Source: Polyangiaceae bacterium (GTDB taxonomy: Bacteria > Myxococcota_A > Polyangia > Polyangiales > Polyangiaceae). Taken from it: DNA of 34,767 nt. Under the pieces are notes generated by a model. It made no database searches. It saw nothing but the letters and a program-made list of their open reading frames with translations, and had not been told where the DNA came from. Shown one piece after another: positions 15,946 to 23,455 of the stretch (positions within the stretch are counted from its first letter, which is position 1; every line of letters begins with the position of its first letter). The stretch spans positions 1 through 34,767 of the forward strand of contig JAQSWN010000053.1 of assembly GCA_029266615.1 (NCBI GenBank). Direction: 5' to 3'. A program made the translations under genes and the position numbers.

Positions 15946-16779
15946 ATGCACCTTTTCCGCACGTCTCGTTTCACCCGTTTGAGCGCGCTGCCGCTTCTCC
16001 TGCTCACGACGGTGTCGCTGTCTGCTTGCGGCTACTCGCAGGAGGAGTGGGACCAGAAGCTGCGCGAGAACGAGAAGCTCGCCGCCGAGCTGAAGTCTCA
16101 GCGCGAAGCGACCAAGAAGGCCCAGACCGACAACGCCGAGGCGGTCAAAGAGATCGAGGACCTGAAGAAGCAGCTCACCGAGCGCGGCATCAACCTCGAG
16201 AACGCCAACGCCAGCATCGCCGAGCAGCGCAAGGCCCTCGAAGAGTACGCGCGCCGCACGGAGCAGCTGGACGCGATCCGCAAACGCTTCGAGCTCCTGC
16301 AGAGCAAGCTGCAGAAGCTCACGCAGCTCGGTCTGAAGGTGGAGGTGCGCAACAACCGCATGCTCATCCAGCTCCCCGGCGACGTTCTGTTCGACTCCGG
16401 CCGCGAGTCGCTGAAGGAAGAGGGCAAGAAGATCTTGCTCCAGATCGGCGAGATCGTGCGCGGCGACGCGGACCTCTCCAAGCGCCAGTTCCAGGTCGCC
16501 GGTTACACGGACAGCAAGCCGCTCGCGGGCGGTCCGTTCAAGGACAACTGGGGCCTGTCCGCGATGCGGGCGCGCAGCGTCCTCGTGCTGCTCACGACCC
16601 CGCAGGACAAGGGCGGCGCGGGTCTACCGCCCTCCAACTGGAGCGCAGCCGGCTTCGGCGACACCGGTCCGGTCGCTTCCAACGACACGGACGAGGGTCG
16701 CATGAAGAACCGTCGCGTCGAGCTGGTCGTTCAGCCCGACGTGGAAGAGATGCTCAACCTCAAGAGCTTGGCGAAGTAA
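15946..16779 (+). CDS. OmpA-family lipoprotein with coiled coil
   Basis: A 277-residue envelope protein. The ATG at 15946 has GCGAGGG just upstream. The signal peptide ends in lipobox VSLSAC (Cys28). A long charged coiled coil follows (about 33-125; EWDQKLRENEKLAAELKSQR and on). A C-terminal OmpA/MotB-like peptidoglycan-binding domain occupies about 130-270: VLFDSGRESLKEEGKKILLQ, VAGYTDSKPL, then GLSAMRARSVLVLL, and MKNRRVELVVQP. The conserved Asp in GYTDSKP and the NRRVE motif agree with binding to diaminopimelate-containing peptidoglycan. It probably tethers the outer membrane to the cell wall. A Ppx/GppA-type gene starts directly at its stop. Confidence 0.88.
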   Translation: MHLFRTSRFTRLSALPLLLLTTVSLSACGYSQEEWDQKLRENEKLAAELKSQREATKKAQTDNAEAVKEIEDLKKQLTERGINLENANASIAEQRKALEEYARRTEQLDAIRKRFELLQSKLQKLTQLGLKVEVRNNRMLIQLPGDVLFDSGRESLKEEGKKILLQIGEIVRGDADLSKRQFQVAGYTDSKPLAGGPFKDNWGLSAMRARSVLVLLTTPQDKGGAGLPPSNWSAAGFGDTGPVASNDTDEGRMKNRRVELVVQPDVEEMLNLKSLAK

Positions 16780-17721
16780 TTGCCCGAGGCGAAGACGGTC
16801 GCGGCCATCGACATCGGCACCAACTCGGTGCTGCTCGTGATTGCCGCGGCCGAGCCTGGCACCGTGCGTCCGGTCTTGGAGCGCGCGACGATCACCCGAA
16901 TGGGTGAAGGCGTGGACCAGACCCGGCGCCTCGCGCCCGCCGCGGTGGAGCGGAACCTGGCCTGCCTGCGCGCCTACGCGGAGGACCTACGGGCTCACGG
17001 CTCGCCGCCGCTGGACGTCGTAGGCACGAGCGCGCTGCGCGACGCGCAAGGCGCGGAAGAGTTCTTGAACGAGGCGGAGCGCATCTTGGGCGTGAGACCA
17101 CGTGTCATCGCCGGAGACGAAGAGGCGCGGCTGACGTTCCGCGGCGCGCTGTCCGGCTTGTCCCTGTCCGGCAAGCTCCTCGTCTTCGACATCGGTGGCG
17201 GCAGCACGGAGCTCATCCTCGGCGAGGTGAGCGGTACCGCGCCCCCCGAGAGTCGCGTCAGCTTGGACATCGGCAGCGTCCGGCTCTTCGAGCGGCACGT
17301 CAAGAGCGACCCGCCGACCGCGGCGGAGCTCTCGCACCTAGAGGCGCAAATCGCGGAAGCGTTGGCCGGCGCCTCCCCGTTGTCGCGAGTCGCCGCGGGG
17401 GAGCCGCTCACCCTCGTGGGTGTGGCAGGCACCGTGACGACTTTGAAGGCCCTGGAGCTGGGAATGCCGGCCTATGACGCCGCGCGCGTCCATGGCTCGA
17501 CCCTCTCGCTTTCGGCGGTGGAAGGCCTATGTGCGAAGCTGGCTTCGCTCCCGCTCGCCGAGCGAGTCAAGTTGCCAGGGTTAGAGCCGAAGCGCGCCGA
17601 CGTGATCGTGGCCGGGGCGCTGATCGTCCGCGAGCTTTTGCGCCGTGCTGACGCGAAAGAGACGCTCGTGTCGGATAGAGGCGTGCGCTTCGGACTTTTG
17701 GAAGCCATAATCTCTGCCTGA
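16780..17721 (+). CDS. ppx: Ppx/GppA-family phosphatase (exopolyphosphatase-like)
   Basis: A 313-residue protein of the ASKHA superfamily; family members hydrolyse polyphosphate ends or pppGpp. The N-terminal phosphate loop is AAIDIGTNSVLLVIA, with the strictly conserved GDEEARLTFRGAL at about residues 109-121, the second loop VFDIGGGSTELILG, and VGVAGTVTTLKAL near 210. The length corresponds to the two-domain short form without the C-terminal HD-like domain of E. coli Ppx, so either substrate is possible. The TTG at 16780 follows the preceding TAA without a gap; no other good start exists nearby. Coupling to the OmpA-family lipoprotein looks operonic. Confidence 0.9.
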   Translation: MPEAKTVAAIDIGTNSVLLVIAAAEPGTVRPVLERATITRMGEGVDQTRRLAPAAVERNLACLRAYAEDLRAHGSPPLDVVGTSALRDAQGAEEFLNEAERILGVRPRVIAGDEEARLTFRGALSGLSLSGKLLVFDIGGGSTELILGEVSGTAPPESRVSLDIGSVRLFERHVKSDPPTAAELSHLEAQIAEALAGASPLSRVAAGEPLTLVGVAGTVTTLKALELGMPAYDAARVHGSTLSLSAVEGLCAKLASLPLAERVKLPGLEPKRADVIVAGALIVRELLRRADAKETLVSDRGVRFGLLEAIISA

Positions 17722-17763
17722 ACGTCTCAGCGCCTCGCCTCCGGGCTGTTAACGGACCGCACG

Positions 17764-17787
17764 GAAGCGATCGGAGCGAGCGACACG
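17764..17787 (+). repeat. 24-base direct repeat, copy 1
   Basis: The sequence runs GAAGCGATCGGAGCGAG then CGACACG. It matches the copy at 18065-18088 at 23 of 24 positions (T versus G at position 8). Confidence 0.75.
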
Positions 17788-18064
17788 CGGCAGAAGCCGT
17801 CGGGAAACGCGCCTCGGGCGACGCTGAGCCTCCGGTGGCACGAGCCCGCCGGCGCGGGTTCGGTCCCCATTCTCGGTTCGGGGCATGCCGAAGGCGCAGA
17901 AGCGCAGCGGTGGCGGCGAAAACCTTAGGCTGCCCAGGTGGCACGGCGGCAGACGGCAGAGACAACATGGCAGCGTTCACGCAAAGGCAAGACGCCAGCG
18001 GCTCACCCGAGCAGGGTGGCAGCGGTGACACAGTCAGCGCCGCCCGTCTCACACGCCGCCACAC

Positions 18065-18088
18065 GAAGCGAGCGGAGCGAGCGACACG
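18065..18088 (+). repeat. 24-base direct repeat, copy 2
   Basis: Second copy of the repeat at 17764-17787, 301 bases downstream and about 40 bases before the cdnL promoter. The single difference is a G for T at position 8. It could be a regulator site or a genome-wide intergenic repeat. Confidence 0.75.
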
Positions 18089-18129
18089 AAACGGAAAGCC
18101 GCTAAAACCAGCACTTTTCGGTGGTTTTC

Positions 18130-18158
18130 TTGACACATTGGCCGACAGGAACTACAGT
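18130..18158 (+). promoter_or_regulatory. Near-consensus sigma-70 promoter of cdnL
   Basis: -35 TTGACA (18130-18135), exactly 17 bases, -10 TACAGT (18153-18158). The -35 is perfect; the -10 keeps TA at its start and T at its end. Transcription would start about 18165, leaving a leader of about 245 bases before the cdnL ATG. Confidence 0.7.
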
Positions 18159-18339
18159 GCCGCGCCTGGCGAATCCTGACCAAAAATTAGGGTGCCAGGA
18201 GCGACAAGCGTTTCCACCGCGTGTCGCGTCTCCCGACGTTGGAATGAAGTTCATGCCCCGACCGTTCAGCTCGCGCCCGTTACTTACGCCGAGAAAAGGG
18301 AACCCCGGGACGTAGCTCATTCAGCTCGGAACAAATCAT

Positions 18340-18396
18340 CGCTTCGAGTGCCTTCTAGCACCACGAAGCGGGCGCAGGTCTAGCAGAGACCGGCGC
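18340..18396 (+). promoter_or_regulatory. Two adjacent hairpins in the cdnL leader
   Basis: Hairpin 1 (18340-18370): CGCTTCG pairs with CGAAGCG, then an internal bulge, then GTGC pairs with GCAC around the loop CTTCTA. Hairpin 2 (18372-18396): GCGC, an A/G mismatch, GGTCT, loop AGCAG, AGACC, GCGC. They are one base apart, and the Shine-Dalgarno AAGGAG (18402-18407) follows five bases after hairpin 2. The arrangement suggests a leader that affects translation or stability of cdnL mRNA; no known riboswitch class is recognised. Confidence 0.55.
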
Positions 18397-18412
18397 GTTA
18401 CAAGGAGTCGTC

Positions 18413-18919
18413 ATGCAGTCAAGCCAGGAAGTTGAGTTCAAGGTCGGCGATAAGGCGGTTTACCCGGCGCAAGGCGTCGCGGAAGTCGTCAGTATCGATG
18501 AAAAGGATATCGCCGGAACTCGGCAACGCTTCTACGTGCTGCGCATTTTGGACACGGATCGTCGAATCATGGTGCCGGTGTCGAACGCCAACGCGGTCGG
18601 CCTCCGCCAGGTGATCAGCGAGCAAGAAATCCGCGAGATCTTCGACATTCTGAAGGAGCGCACCATTGGCTTCGACACGCAGACCTGGAACCGCCGCTAC
18701 CGCGGGTTCATGGACAAGATCAAGACGGGCAGCATCTACGACGTGGCCGAGGTGCTTCGTGATCTGTACCGCCTGAAGGCCAACAAGCAGCTCTCGTTCG
18801 GCGAGCGCCGCATGTTGGACACCGCGCGCACGCTGATCGTGAAAGAGATCGCCATCGCGCGGAAGCAGACCGAAGAAGACGTGAAGAACGAGATCGAAGC
18901 GATCTTCTTCTCGAACTGA
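18413..18919 (+). CDS. cdnL: CarD/CdnL-family RNA polymerase-binding transcription factor
   Basis: A 168-residue regulator; CdnL of Myxococcus xanthus is about 164 residues. Family members bind the RNA polymerase beta subunit with an N-terminal Tudor-like domain and stabilise open promoters, notably at rRNA genes. The N-terminal domain starts FKVGDKAVYPAQGVAEVVSI and includes RFYVLRILDTDRRIMVPV. The C-terminal helical DNA-contacting domain holds Trp92 in TQTWNRRYRGFMDKIKTG, matching the tryptophan that wedges into the minor groove, then DVAEVLRDLYRLK and LSFGERRMLDTARTLIVKEI. There is no HMGA-like or AT-hook tail, so it is the CdnL rather than the CarD type. The ATG has AAGGAG five bases upstream. 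Confidence 0.95.
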   Translation: MQSSQEVEFKVGDKAVYPAQGVAEVVSIDEKDIAGTRQRFYVLRILDTDRRIMVPVSNANAVGLRQVISEQEIREIFDILKERTIGFDTQTWNRRYRGFMDKIKTGSIYDVAEVLRDLYRLKANKQLSFGERRMLDTARTLIVKEIAIARKQTEEDVKNEIEAIFFSN

Positions 18920-18940
18920 CTTCTGGCTCTGTGAGCCTCG

Positions 18941-18981
18941 GAAAGGCGTCGTGCTCCCCGCACGGCGCCTTTCGCACATTT
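18941..18981. terminator. Strong intrinsic-type terminator after cdnL
   Basis: GAAAGGCGTCGTGC (18941-18954) pairs with GCACGGCGCCTTTC (18960-18973) over 14 positions with one G-T wobble and the loop TCCCC. The plus strand then has GCACATTTT, a short T-run. It lies 21 bases after the cdnL stop and could also stop minus-strand transcription of the converging gene at 19038. Confidence 0.75.
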
Positions 18982-19037
18982 TGGGCGCTCGCGCAGCGCG
19001 GGTGAGCTGCGCCCCAACTTGGAGAAACAGCCCCGGC

Positions 19038-19607
19038 CTAGCGCAGCGCGTTCACGCCGAGCAGGAATGGTAACGCGAGCCACGCGGCGTCCACCCGCGC
19101 CGTGAGCCAAAGTGCGGAAGGCGTCCCGTCCGCGAACGAGCGCTCCGCGATCAGGGAGAGCCCCGTCGCCATGTCGTAGCGACCGTAGTGGTTGAAGCTA
19201 CGCAAGCCGAAGAAGACGCTCCCGTAGACCCCCGCTTGGTGAAAGTTGCGAAGGTGTGGCCCGACCTCGACGACGATCGGGAAGGATGCAAACACTGGCA
19301 GGAGCAGGCTGAGCCCCCCATCCAGCCGGACGTCGTCGAAGCGCGCGGTGCCCAGCCGCAGCGAAGGACCGAGCCCGAAGTCCTGGCCGCTCTCGCGAAG
19401 GAACAGCACATCGGCATGGACGGCGTTGCAGAAGCCGGGGCGCCGCAGCGCCAGGGAGTCTCCGCTCCAGCAGACGCCCGTCTCGAGGCCCGCGTTCCAC
19501 TTCGGCTCGGCGGTGGCCGCGCTCGGCGTGAGCAACGTCACCAGCGCGGCGCCTAAGGTCCCGAGCACCGGCGACGCGCGACGCGTCGGCGACGCGCGTC
19601 GCTTCAC
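19038..19607 (-). CDS. Exported protein, probably outer-membrane or periplasmic
   Basis: Function unknown. The frame is open further upstream, but a GTG at 19607 overlaps the preceding stop (GTGA) and gives 189 residues with a clear signal peptide: KRRASPTRR, a hydrophobic stretch (LGTLGAALVTLLTPSAATA), cleavage near residue 33. The mature part is rich in short beta-like segments (LDGGLSLLLPVFASFPIVVE, GVYGSVFFGLRSF, MATGLSLIAERSF) and has two Cys (GVCWSG, GFCNAV) that may pair. It resembles a small beta-barrel. It is coupled to the lipoprotein gene upstream, so the two probably work together. Confidence 0.65.
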   Translation of the reverse strand: MKRRASPTRRASPVLGTLGAALVTLLTPSAATAEPKWNAGLETGVCWSGDSLALRRPGFCNAVHADVLFLRESGQDFGLGPSLRLGTARFDDVRLDGGLSLLLPVFASFPIVVEVGPHLRNFHQAGVYGSVFFGLRSFNHYGRYDMATGLSLIAERSFADGTPSALWLTARVDAAWLALPFLLGVNALR

Positions 19608-20395
19608 GGCTGGGCGCAGCCTGGTTCTTCCGGAAAGAAGTAGCAGTTGTTGCGAGGGTTCTGGCAAATCTCCGAGACGCCGGAGCAGGCCGTGCACGGC
19701 ACCGGCAGATCCAAGCCGATGGTGCACGGGAGGTCAGTATCCGAGGTCGTGGCGTCCTCGTCCGAGCCCTGCTTGCACTCGTACTCGCCGCCGTCCGCGG
19801 TGAGGTCCTGCGCCGACGCGGGATACGCGACCAAGCAGCCGGTACAGAGCTCGATCGGGAAGGCGAGCTCGTTCGACTCCACGTCTTGCCCGCCGAGGGT
19901 CGTGCCAAACACGCGGACCTTGGCGACCACGACGCCGTCCGGCAGCTGCCCGGCGGCCCGGGACGGGATCAGGGTTGCGGACATGATGGACAAGCCCGGG
20001 TCTTCGCCGCTGGACGCGTCCACGAAGCCGGTTGCGATCGCGGAAAACGGCTCCAAGAGGCGGCGGCCGTCCACGCTCTCCAGCGTTACCTCCGCGCCCT
20101 TCAGCGAGACGCGAGAAGTCTCCGTTCGGAGGCGGTCGCGCGAGCCGCGCTGAGTCAGCTGGTTGCCGATGAGGAGTGACGCGCGGTACTCGTCGACGAA
20201 GGCGCGATCCATCACGCCGCGGTCCCAGAGGGGCGCGTCGGCTTCGGCCGTGGGCTCGCACGCGCCGAGCTTGCGCGCGTAGACGCCCATGATGAACATC
20301 ATGCTGTCGTTCGTGGCGCAGCTGGGAAGAGCGGCACCGGAAAAACAGGCCACGCCGAGAGCAAGCAGGGATTTCAAAGGCGACGGACGACGCAT
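19604..20395 (-). CDS. Cys-rich lipoprotein of unknown function
   Basis: A 263-residue putative lipoprotein. The ATG at 20395 begins MRRPSPLKSLLALG and a signal peptide with lipobox ALPSC (Cys26); the frame is open further up without a better start. The middle part looks beta-rich (TSRVSLKGAEVTLESVDGRR). The last 90 residues hold about ten cysteines (ELCTGCLVAYPAS, PCTACSGVSEICQNPRNNCY), suggesting a disulphide-stabilised surface domain. No family is recognised. The stop overlaps the start of the next gene, an exported barrel-like protein, so this looks like a two-gene envelope operon. Confidence 0.7.
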   Translation of the reverse strand: MRRPSPLKSLLALGVACFSGAALPSCATNDSMMFIMGVYARKLGACEPTAEADAPLWDRGVMDRAFVDEYRASLLIGNQLTQRGSRDRLRTETSRVSLKGAEVTLESVDGRRLLEPFSAIATGFVDASSGEDPGLSIMSATLIPSRAAGQLPDGVVVAKVRVFGTTLGGQDVESNELAFPIELCTGCLVAYPASAQDLTADGGEYECKQGSDEDATTSDTDLPCTIGLDLPVPCTACSGVSEICQNPRNNCYFFPEEPGCAQP

Positions 20396-20527
20396 GGCTA
20401 CCTCGTGGCGCAGCTCGGCGCCTAGTTCGGAAGTGTACGAGGCGGCTCGCGCGGAAGCCAAACAATGTGCGATTCGCTTCGATAAGCGGCTCTCGCACAT
20501 CGAGGGTGTGCGCTGCTACATTGGCTC

Positions 20528-21385
20528 TTGGTCAGAAGAATCTTAGGGAGGTGGTGCGGCGGTGCACTGAGCGTCGCGCTCGCGGTGGCTTGCGGGCGTA
20601 CGACAGAGCGGCCCGACCCGCCCGGCGGTGACGACGCGAGCAACGGCGCGCACACGCTGCCGATGGGCAGCGCGGCCGGTGTCGGTGAGGGGGGAAAAGC
20701 TGGGTCCGGCTCGGCGGCAGCAGGTGGCCTCGCGGGCGCCACGGATAGCCCCGGTGCTGCTGGCGAAGGCTCCGGAGGTGGGGAAGGTCCGCGCGGCACG
20801 GGCGGGGACCTCGCGGGCGGTGCGGGCGCCGGCGGCGAGCCACCCGTGGGGTGCTCGGATCCGCTCGTGTTTGCGGACCCGTTGGTGGAGCTGGCGGTCC
20901 GTGAGCAGGCTCAGGTTCCTAAGGGGCCCATCCCCCGCGCCGCCGGCGAGCAAGTCCCGGAGCTTTTGCTGGTGGACGAGCGGGTCACGGATCTGGGCGG
21001 GCTCGGTTGCTTGGTAAACCTGGAGCAGCTCGGGATTCGCTATGGGGAGGTCACTTCGCTGGCTCCGCTGCGCGGTTTGCAACGCTTGAAGAAGCTCGAG
21101 ACGACCAAGTTGCCGATCACCTCTCTGGTCGGATTGGAGGAGTCACCGCTCGAGTGGATGGAGATCAGTGACTCGGAAGTGGAAGACCTCTCGCCCTTGT
21201 CGGCGGTCAAGACTCTGCAATCTCTGAGTGTCCGCCGCTCTCCGGTGGGCGACCTCGGGCCGCTTTCGCCGCTGACCGCGATGTTCTCGCTCGCGAAAGC
21301 GATGGCTTTCCGAGATCTGAGCACCGACTGCGACCAGTGCAGCGCATGTGAGATAGAGACAATTTCTTGGCCGGCGCTGCACTAG
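20528..21385 (+). CDS. Leucine-rich-repeat lipoprotein
   Basis: A 285-residue predicted surface protein. No ATG is available; the TTG at 20528 gives MVRRILGRWCGGALSVALAV and a short signal peptide ending LAVAC. A Gly/Ala/Ser linker runs to about residue 110. From about 145 to 265 there are leucine-rich repeats of about 22 residues of the internalin/SDS22 type: LVNLEQLGIRYGEVTSLAPL, LKKLETTKLPITSLVGL, LEWMEISDSEVEDLSPL, LQSLSVRRSPVGDLGPL. It ends with a Cys cluster (CDQCSACE). LRR lipoproteins usually bind proteins; the partner is unknown. The start is uncertain. Confidence 0.75.
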   Translation: MVRRILGRWCGGALSVALAVACGRTTERPDPPGGDDASNGAHTLPMGSAAGVGEGGKAGSGSAAAGGLAGATDSPGAAGEGSGGGEGPRGTGGDLAGGAGAGGEPPVGCSDPLVFADPLVELAVREQAQVPKGPIPRAAGEQVPELLLVDERVTDLGGLGCLVNLEQLGIRYGEVTSLAPLRGLQRLKKLETTKLPITSLVGLEESPLEWMEISDSEVEDLSPLSAVKTLQSLSVRRSPVGDLGPLSPLTAMFSLAKAMAFRDLSTDCDQCSACEIETISWPALH

Positions 21386-21410
21386 GGCGCACGCGAAGCG
21401 GACGCGGGGT

Positions 21411-21427
21411 CTGGGGCGAAGCCCCAG
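21411..21427. terminator. Possible hairpin terminator after the LRR gene
   Basis: CTGGGGC and GCCCCAG flank GAA, 25 bases after the stop. There is no T-run, so a role in termination is uncertain. The 168 bases from here to the next start show no other clear signal. Confidence 0.35.
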
Positions 21428-21595
21428 GGGAAAGGTAGGTTTCGCAGCGCCGTTGTGTGTTCACCCCGCGGAGTATCGACTCACTTCGCTACGACGTACT
21501 TTCGACTACAAACGTCGCCGCGGAAGCGTGCGCTACAGCGAGAGAATCGCTTGGCGATTGGCGTTCGTCCCCGCACACTCAGACGACGGAAAAAT

Positions 21596-23455
21596 ATGCG
21601 CGCACTCCAACCTTCGCTCCGCAAGGCTCATTACTTCGGTTCGCTCTTCGTCTTCGCGCTCGTCGCTCCGCTCGCTTGCAGCGGCGGTGATCCGCAGGTT
21701 CCGGGCGGCGGTTCAGGCATTTCCGACGGTGGAACGAACGCGGAAGGAGGCAGCAAATCCAGCGGCGGATCTGCCAATAACGGCGCGACGGGCCCGATCA
21801 TCGACGTAGGCGACGGCGGGGACGCGTGCGCGGACGGTTGCGCGGAGGTCGTCGTGTGCGGCGACGGCGTGCTGCAAGCGGAGGTCGAGGAGTGCGACGA
21901 CGACAACGATGCGGACGGCGATGGTTGCAGCGCGAAGTGCGCGGTGGAGGCCGGCTACTCATGCCCGGTGCCGGGCGGTATGTGCCGGGCCGCCTCGTGC
22001 GGTGACGGGCTGCTCGCCGGCTTGGAGCGGTGCGACGACGGTAACACCGACAATGGCGACGGCTGCACCGAGGACTGCACCTACGAGGCCAACTACGATT
22101 GTTCCTCGCCGGGCGAGCCGTGCACGCCGACCAACTGTGGTGACGGCGTCGTCCAAGGCAGCGAAGGCTGCGACGACGGCAACCACTACCTCGGCGACGG
22201 CTGCTCCATTTACTGCGAAAAAGAGCCGAGCTGCGCGCCACCCGCCCCTTGCACGAGCGAGTGCGGCGACGGCATGAAGCTCGGTGACGAGCAGTGCGAC
22301 GACGGCAACGCGCGTGACGGGGACGGTTGCTCCAGCGCCTGCGAGATCGAGGCGGGCTGGACGTGCGCGGAGAAGTCGAGCGGAGACTTGGTGATCCCGA
22401 TCGTCTACCGCGACTTCAAGGCCTACCAAGACGGAGGCCACGTCGCGTTCCAATGGTCGAGCAAGGATCCCATCGACCTCACGCCGAAAGAGGACATTTG
22501 GGTGCGCACCACGCTCGGCACCGCCGCCGACACTACTCCCGAGGGTGTGAGCTTGCGCGGTCGCCCCGTGTTCAAGTGGTACGCGACGTGCGACGGCACG
22601 GGTTGCAAGGACATCGTGCCCGGCACGGGCATTACGGCGCCGGTGGGGACAACGGGCGCCGCGGCTTGCAACGGCGTCAAAGGCGCCGGAACCGGGCCGC
22701 GCCTGATGGACGCGGACAACCGTGACGTCTACTTCTGCGGCTACGGCGACCGGGATTTCAATAGCTTCAGCCAGTGGTACCTCGACGTGCCCGACGTAAA
22801 CCAGGGCGTGCTGTCCACCCTCACGCTGAAGAAGGGCGCGGACGGCGTGTACAGCTACGACAACACCTCCTTCTTCCCCTTGGACGGGCAAGGGTTCGGC
22901 AACTACGGCTCGACGAACCACAACTTCCACTTCACGAGCGAGGTGCGCTACTGGTTCGAGTACCACGCGGACAACAACGCGACGCTCACCTTCAACGGTG
23001 ACGACGACGTGTGGGTATTCGTCAACGGCAAGCTGACCGTCGACATCAGCGGCACCCATGGCCGCGCCGAAGACTCCGTCGTCGTCAACGCGCAGACGGT
23101 AGATATGGACGGCAACTTGCTCGGCCTCGTCGAGGGTGAGATCTACGAAATTGTCGTGTTCCAAGCCGAGCGCAACACGAATGCGTCCACGTACGGCCTC
23201 TCCCTGGCGGATTTCGAGCTCGCCAAGTCGAGCTGCAAGAGCATGTGCGGGGACGGCGTCGTGACGCCGGACGAGGCCTGTGACGACGGCTTGGAAGGCA
23301 ACGACGGCTCGTATGGCGGCTGCAACGCGGACTGCTCGCGCGCGGCCTTCTGCGGCGACGGAAGCAAGGACTCGCCGCAGGAAGGCTGTGACGACGGGAA
23401 CTACAAGAACGGCGACGGCTGCAACGCCGCGTGCGCGGTCGAGGTAGTCAAGTAG
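21596..23455 (+). CDS. Fibro-slime domain lipoprotein with DUF4215 Cys-rich repeats
   Basis: A large surface protein of 619 residues. The ATG at 21596 starts a signal peptide with lipobox APLAC (Cys28). A Gly-rich linker leads to a row of four Myxococcus-type Cys-rich (DUF4215) repeats at about 87-262, each with CGDG...E.CDDGN...GDGCS..C. A fibro-slime domain follows (about 265-545; IPIVYRDFKAY to YGLSLADFEL). It includes the PA14-like calcium-binding signature GDDDVWVFVNGKL near residue 468. Two more DUF4215 repeats end the protein. The fibro-slime domain was named from slime-mould and bacterial secreted proteins; carbohydrate or matrix binding is likely. The gene overlaps the convergent aroK-aroB by eight bases. 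Confidence 0.9.
   Translation: MRALQPSLRKAHYFGSLFVFALVAPLACSGGDPQVPGGGSGISDGGTNAEGGSKSSGGSANNGATGPIIDVGDGGDACADGCAEVVVCGDGVLQAEVEECDDDNDADGDGCSAKCAVEAGYSCPVPGGMCRAASCGDGLLAGLERCDDGNTDNGDGCTEDCTYEANYDCSSPGEPCTPTNCGDGVVQGSEGCDDGNHYLGDGCSIYCEKEPSCAPPAPCTSECGDGMKLGDEQCDDGNARDGDGCSSACEIEAGWTCAEKSSGDLVIPIVYRDFKAYQDGGHVAFQWSSKDPIDLTPKEDIWVRTTLGTAADTTPEGVSLRGRPVFKWYATCDGTGCKDIVPGTGITAPVGTTGAAACNGVKGAGTGPRLMDADNRDVYFCGYGDRDFNSFSQWYLDVPDVNQGVLSTLTLKKGADGVYSYDNTSFFPLDGQGFGNYGSTNHNFHFTSEVRYWFEYHADNNATLTFNGDDDVWVFVNGKLTVDISGTHGRAEDSVVVNAQTVDMDGNLLGLVEGEIYEIVVFQAERNTNASTYGLSLADFELAKSSCKSMCGDGVVTPDEACDDGLEGNDGSYGGCNADCSRAAFCGDGSKDSPQEGCDDGNYKNGDGCNAACAVEVVK

Larger units (their letters stand above)
17722..18412. 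other. 691-base non-coding region upstream of cdnL
   Basis: No convincing gene: open frames on both strands are short or Arg/Ser-rich shadow types. It holds a pair of near-identical 24-base direct repeats, a weak hairpin (AAAACCA / TGGTTTT, 18104-18128) that might end transcription from ppx, a strong promoter at 18130-18158, and a leader with two adjacent hairpins before the cdnL Shine-Dalgarno. The stretch 17800-18060 shows nothing else recognisable. Confidence 0.6.

Noticed and set aside
17567..18136. Minus-strand frame of 189 codons across the ppx 3' end and the intergenic region
   Set aside because: Arg/Ser/Pro-rich product without motifs, partly antisense to ppx, no Shine-Dalgarno.
18306..18380. 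tRNA-like start (GGGACGTAGCTCATTC) upstream of cdnL
   Set aside because: No T-loop, no anticodon stem and no acceptor pairing follow; the bases further on form the leader hairpins instead.
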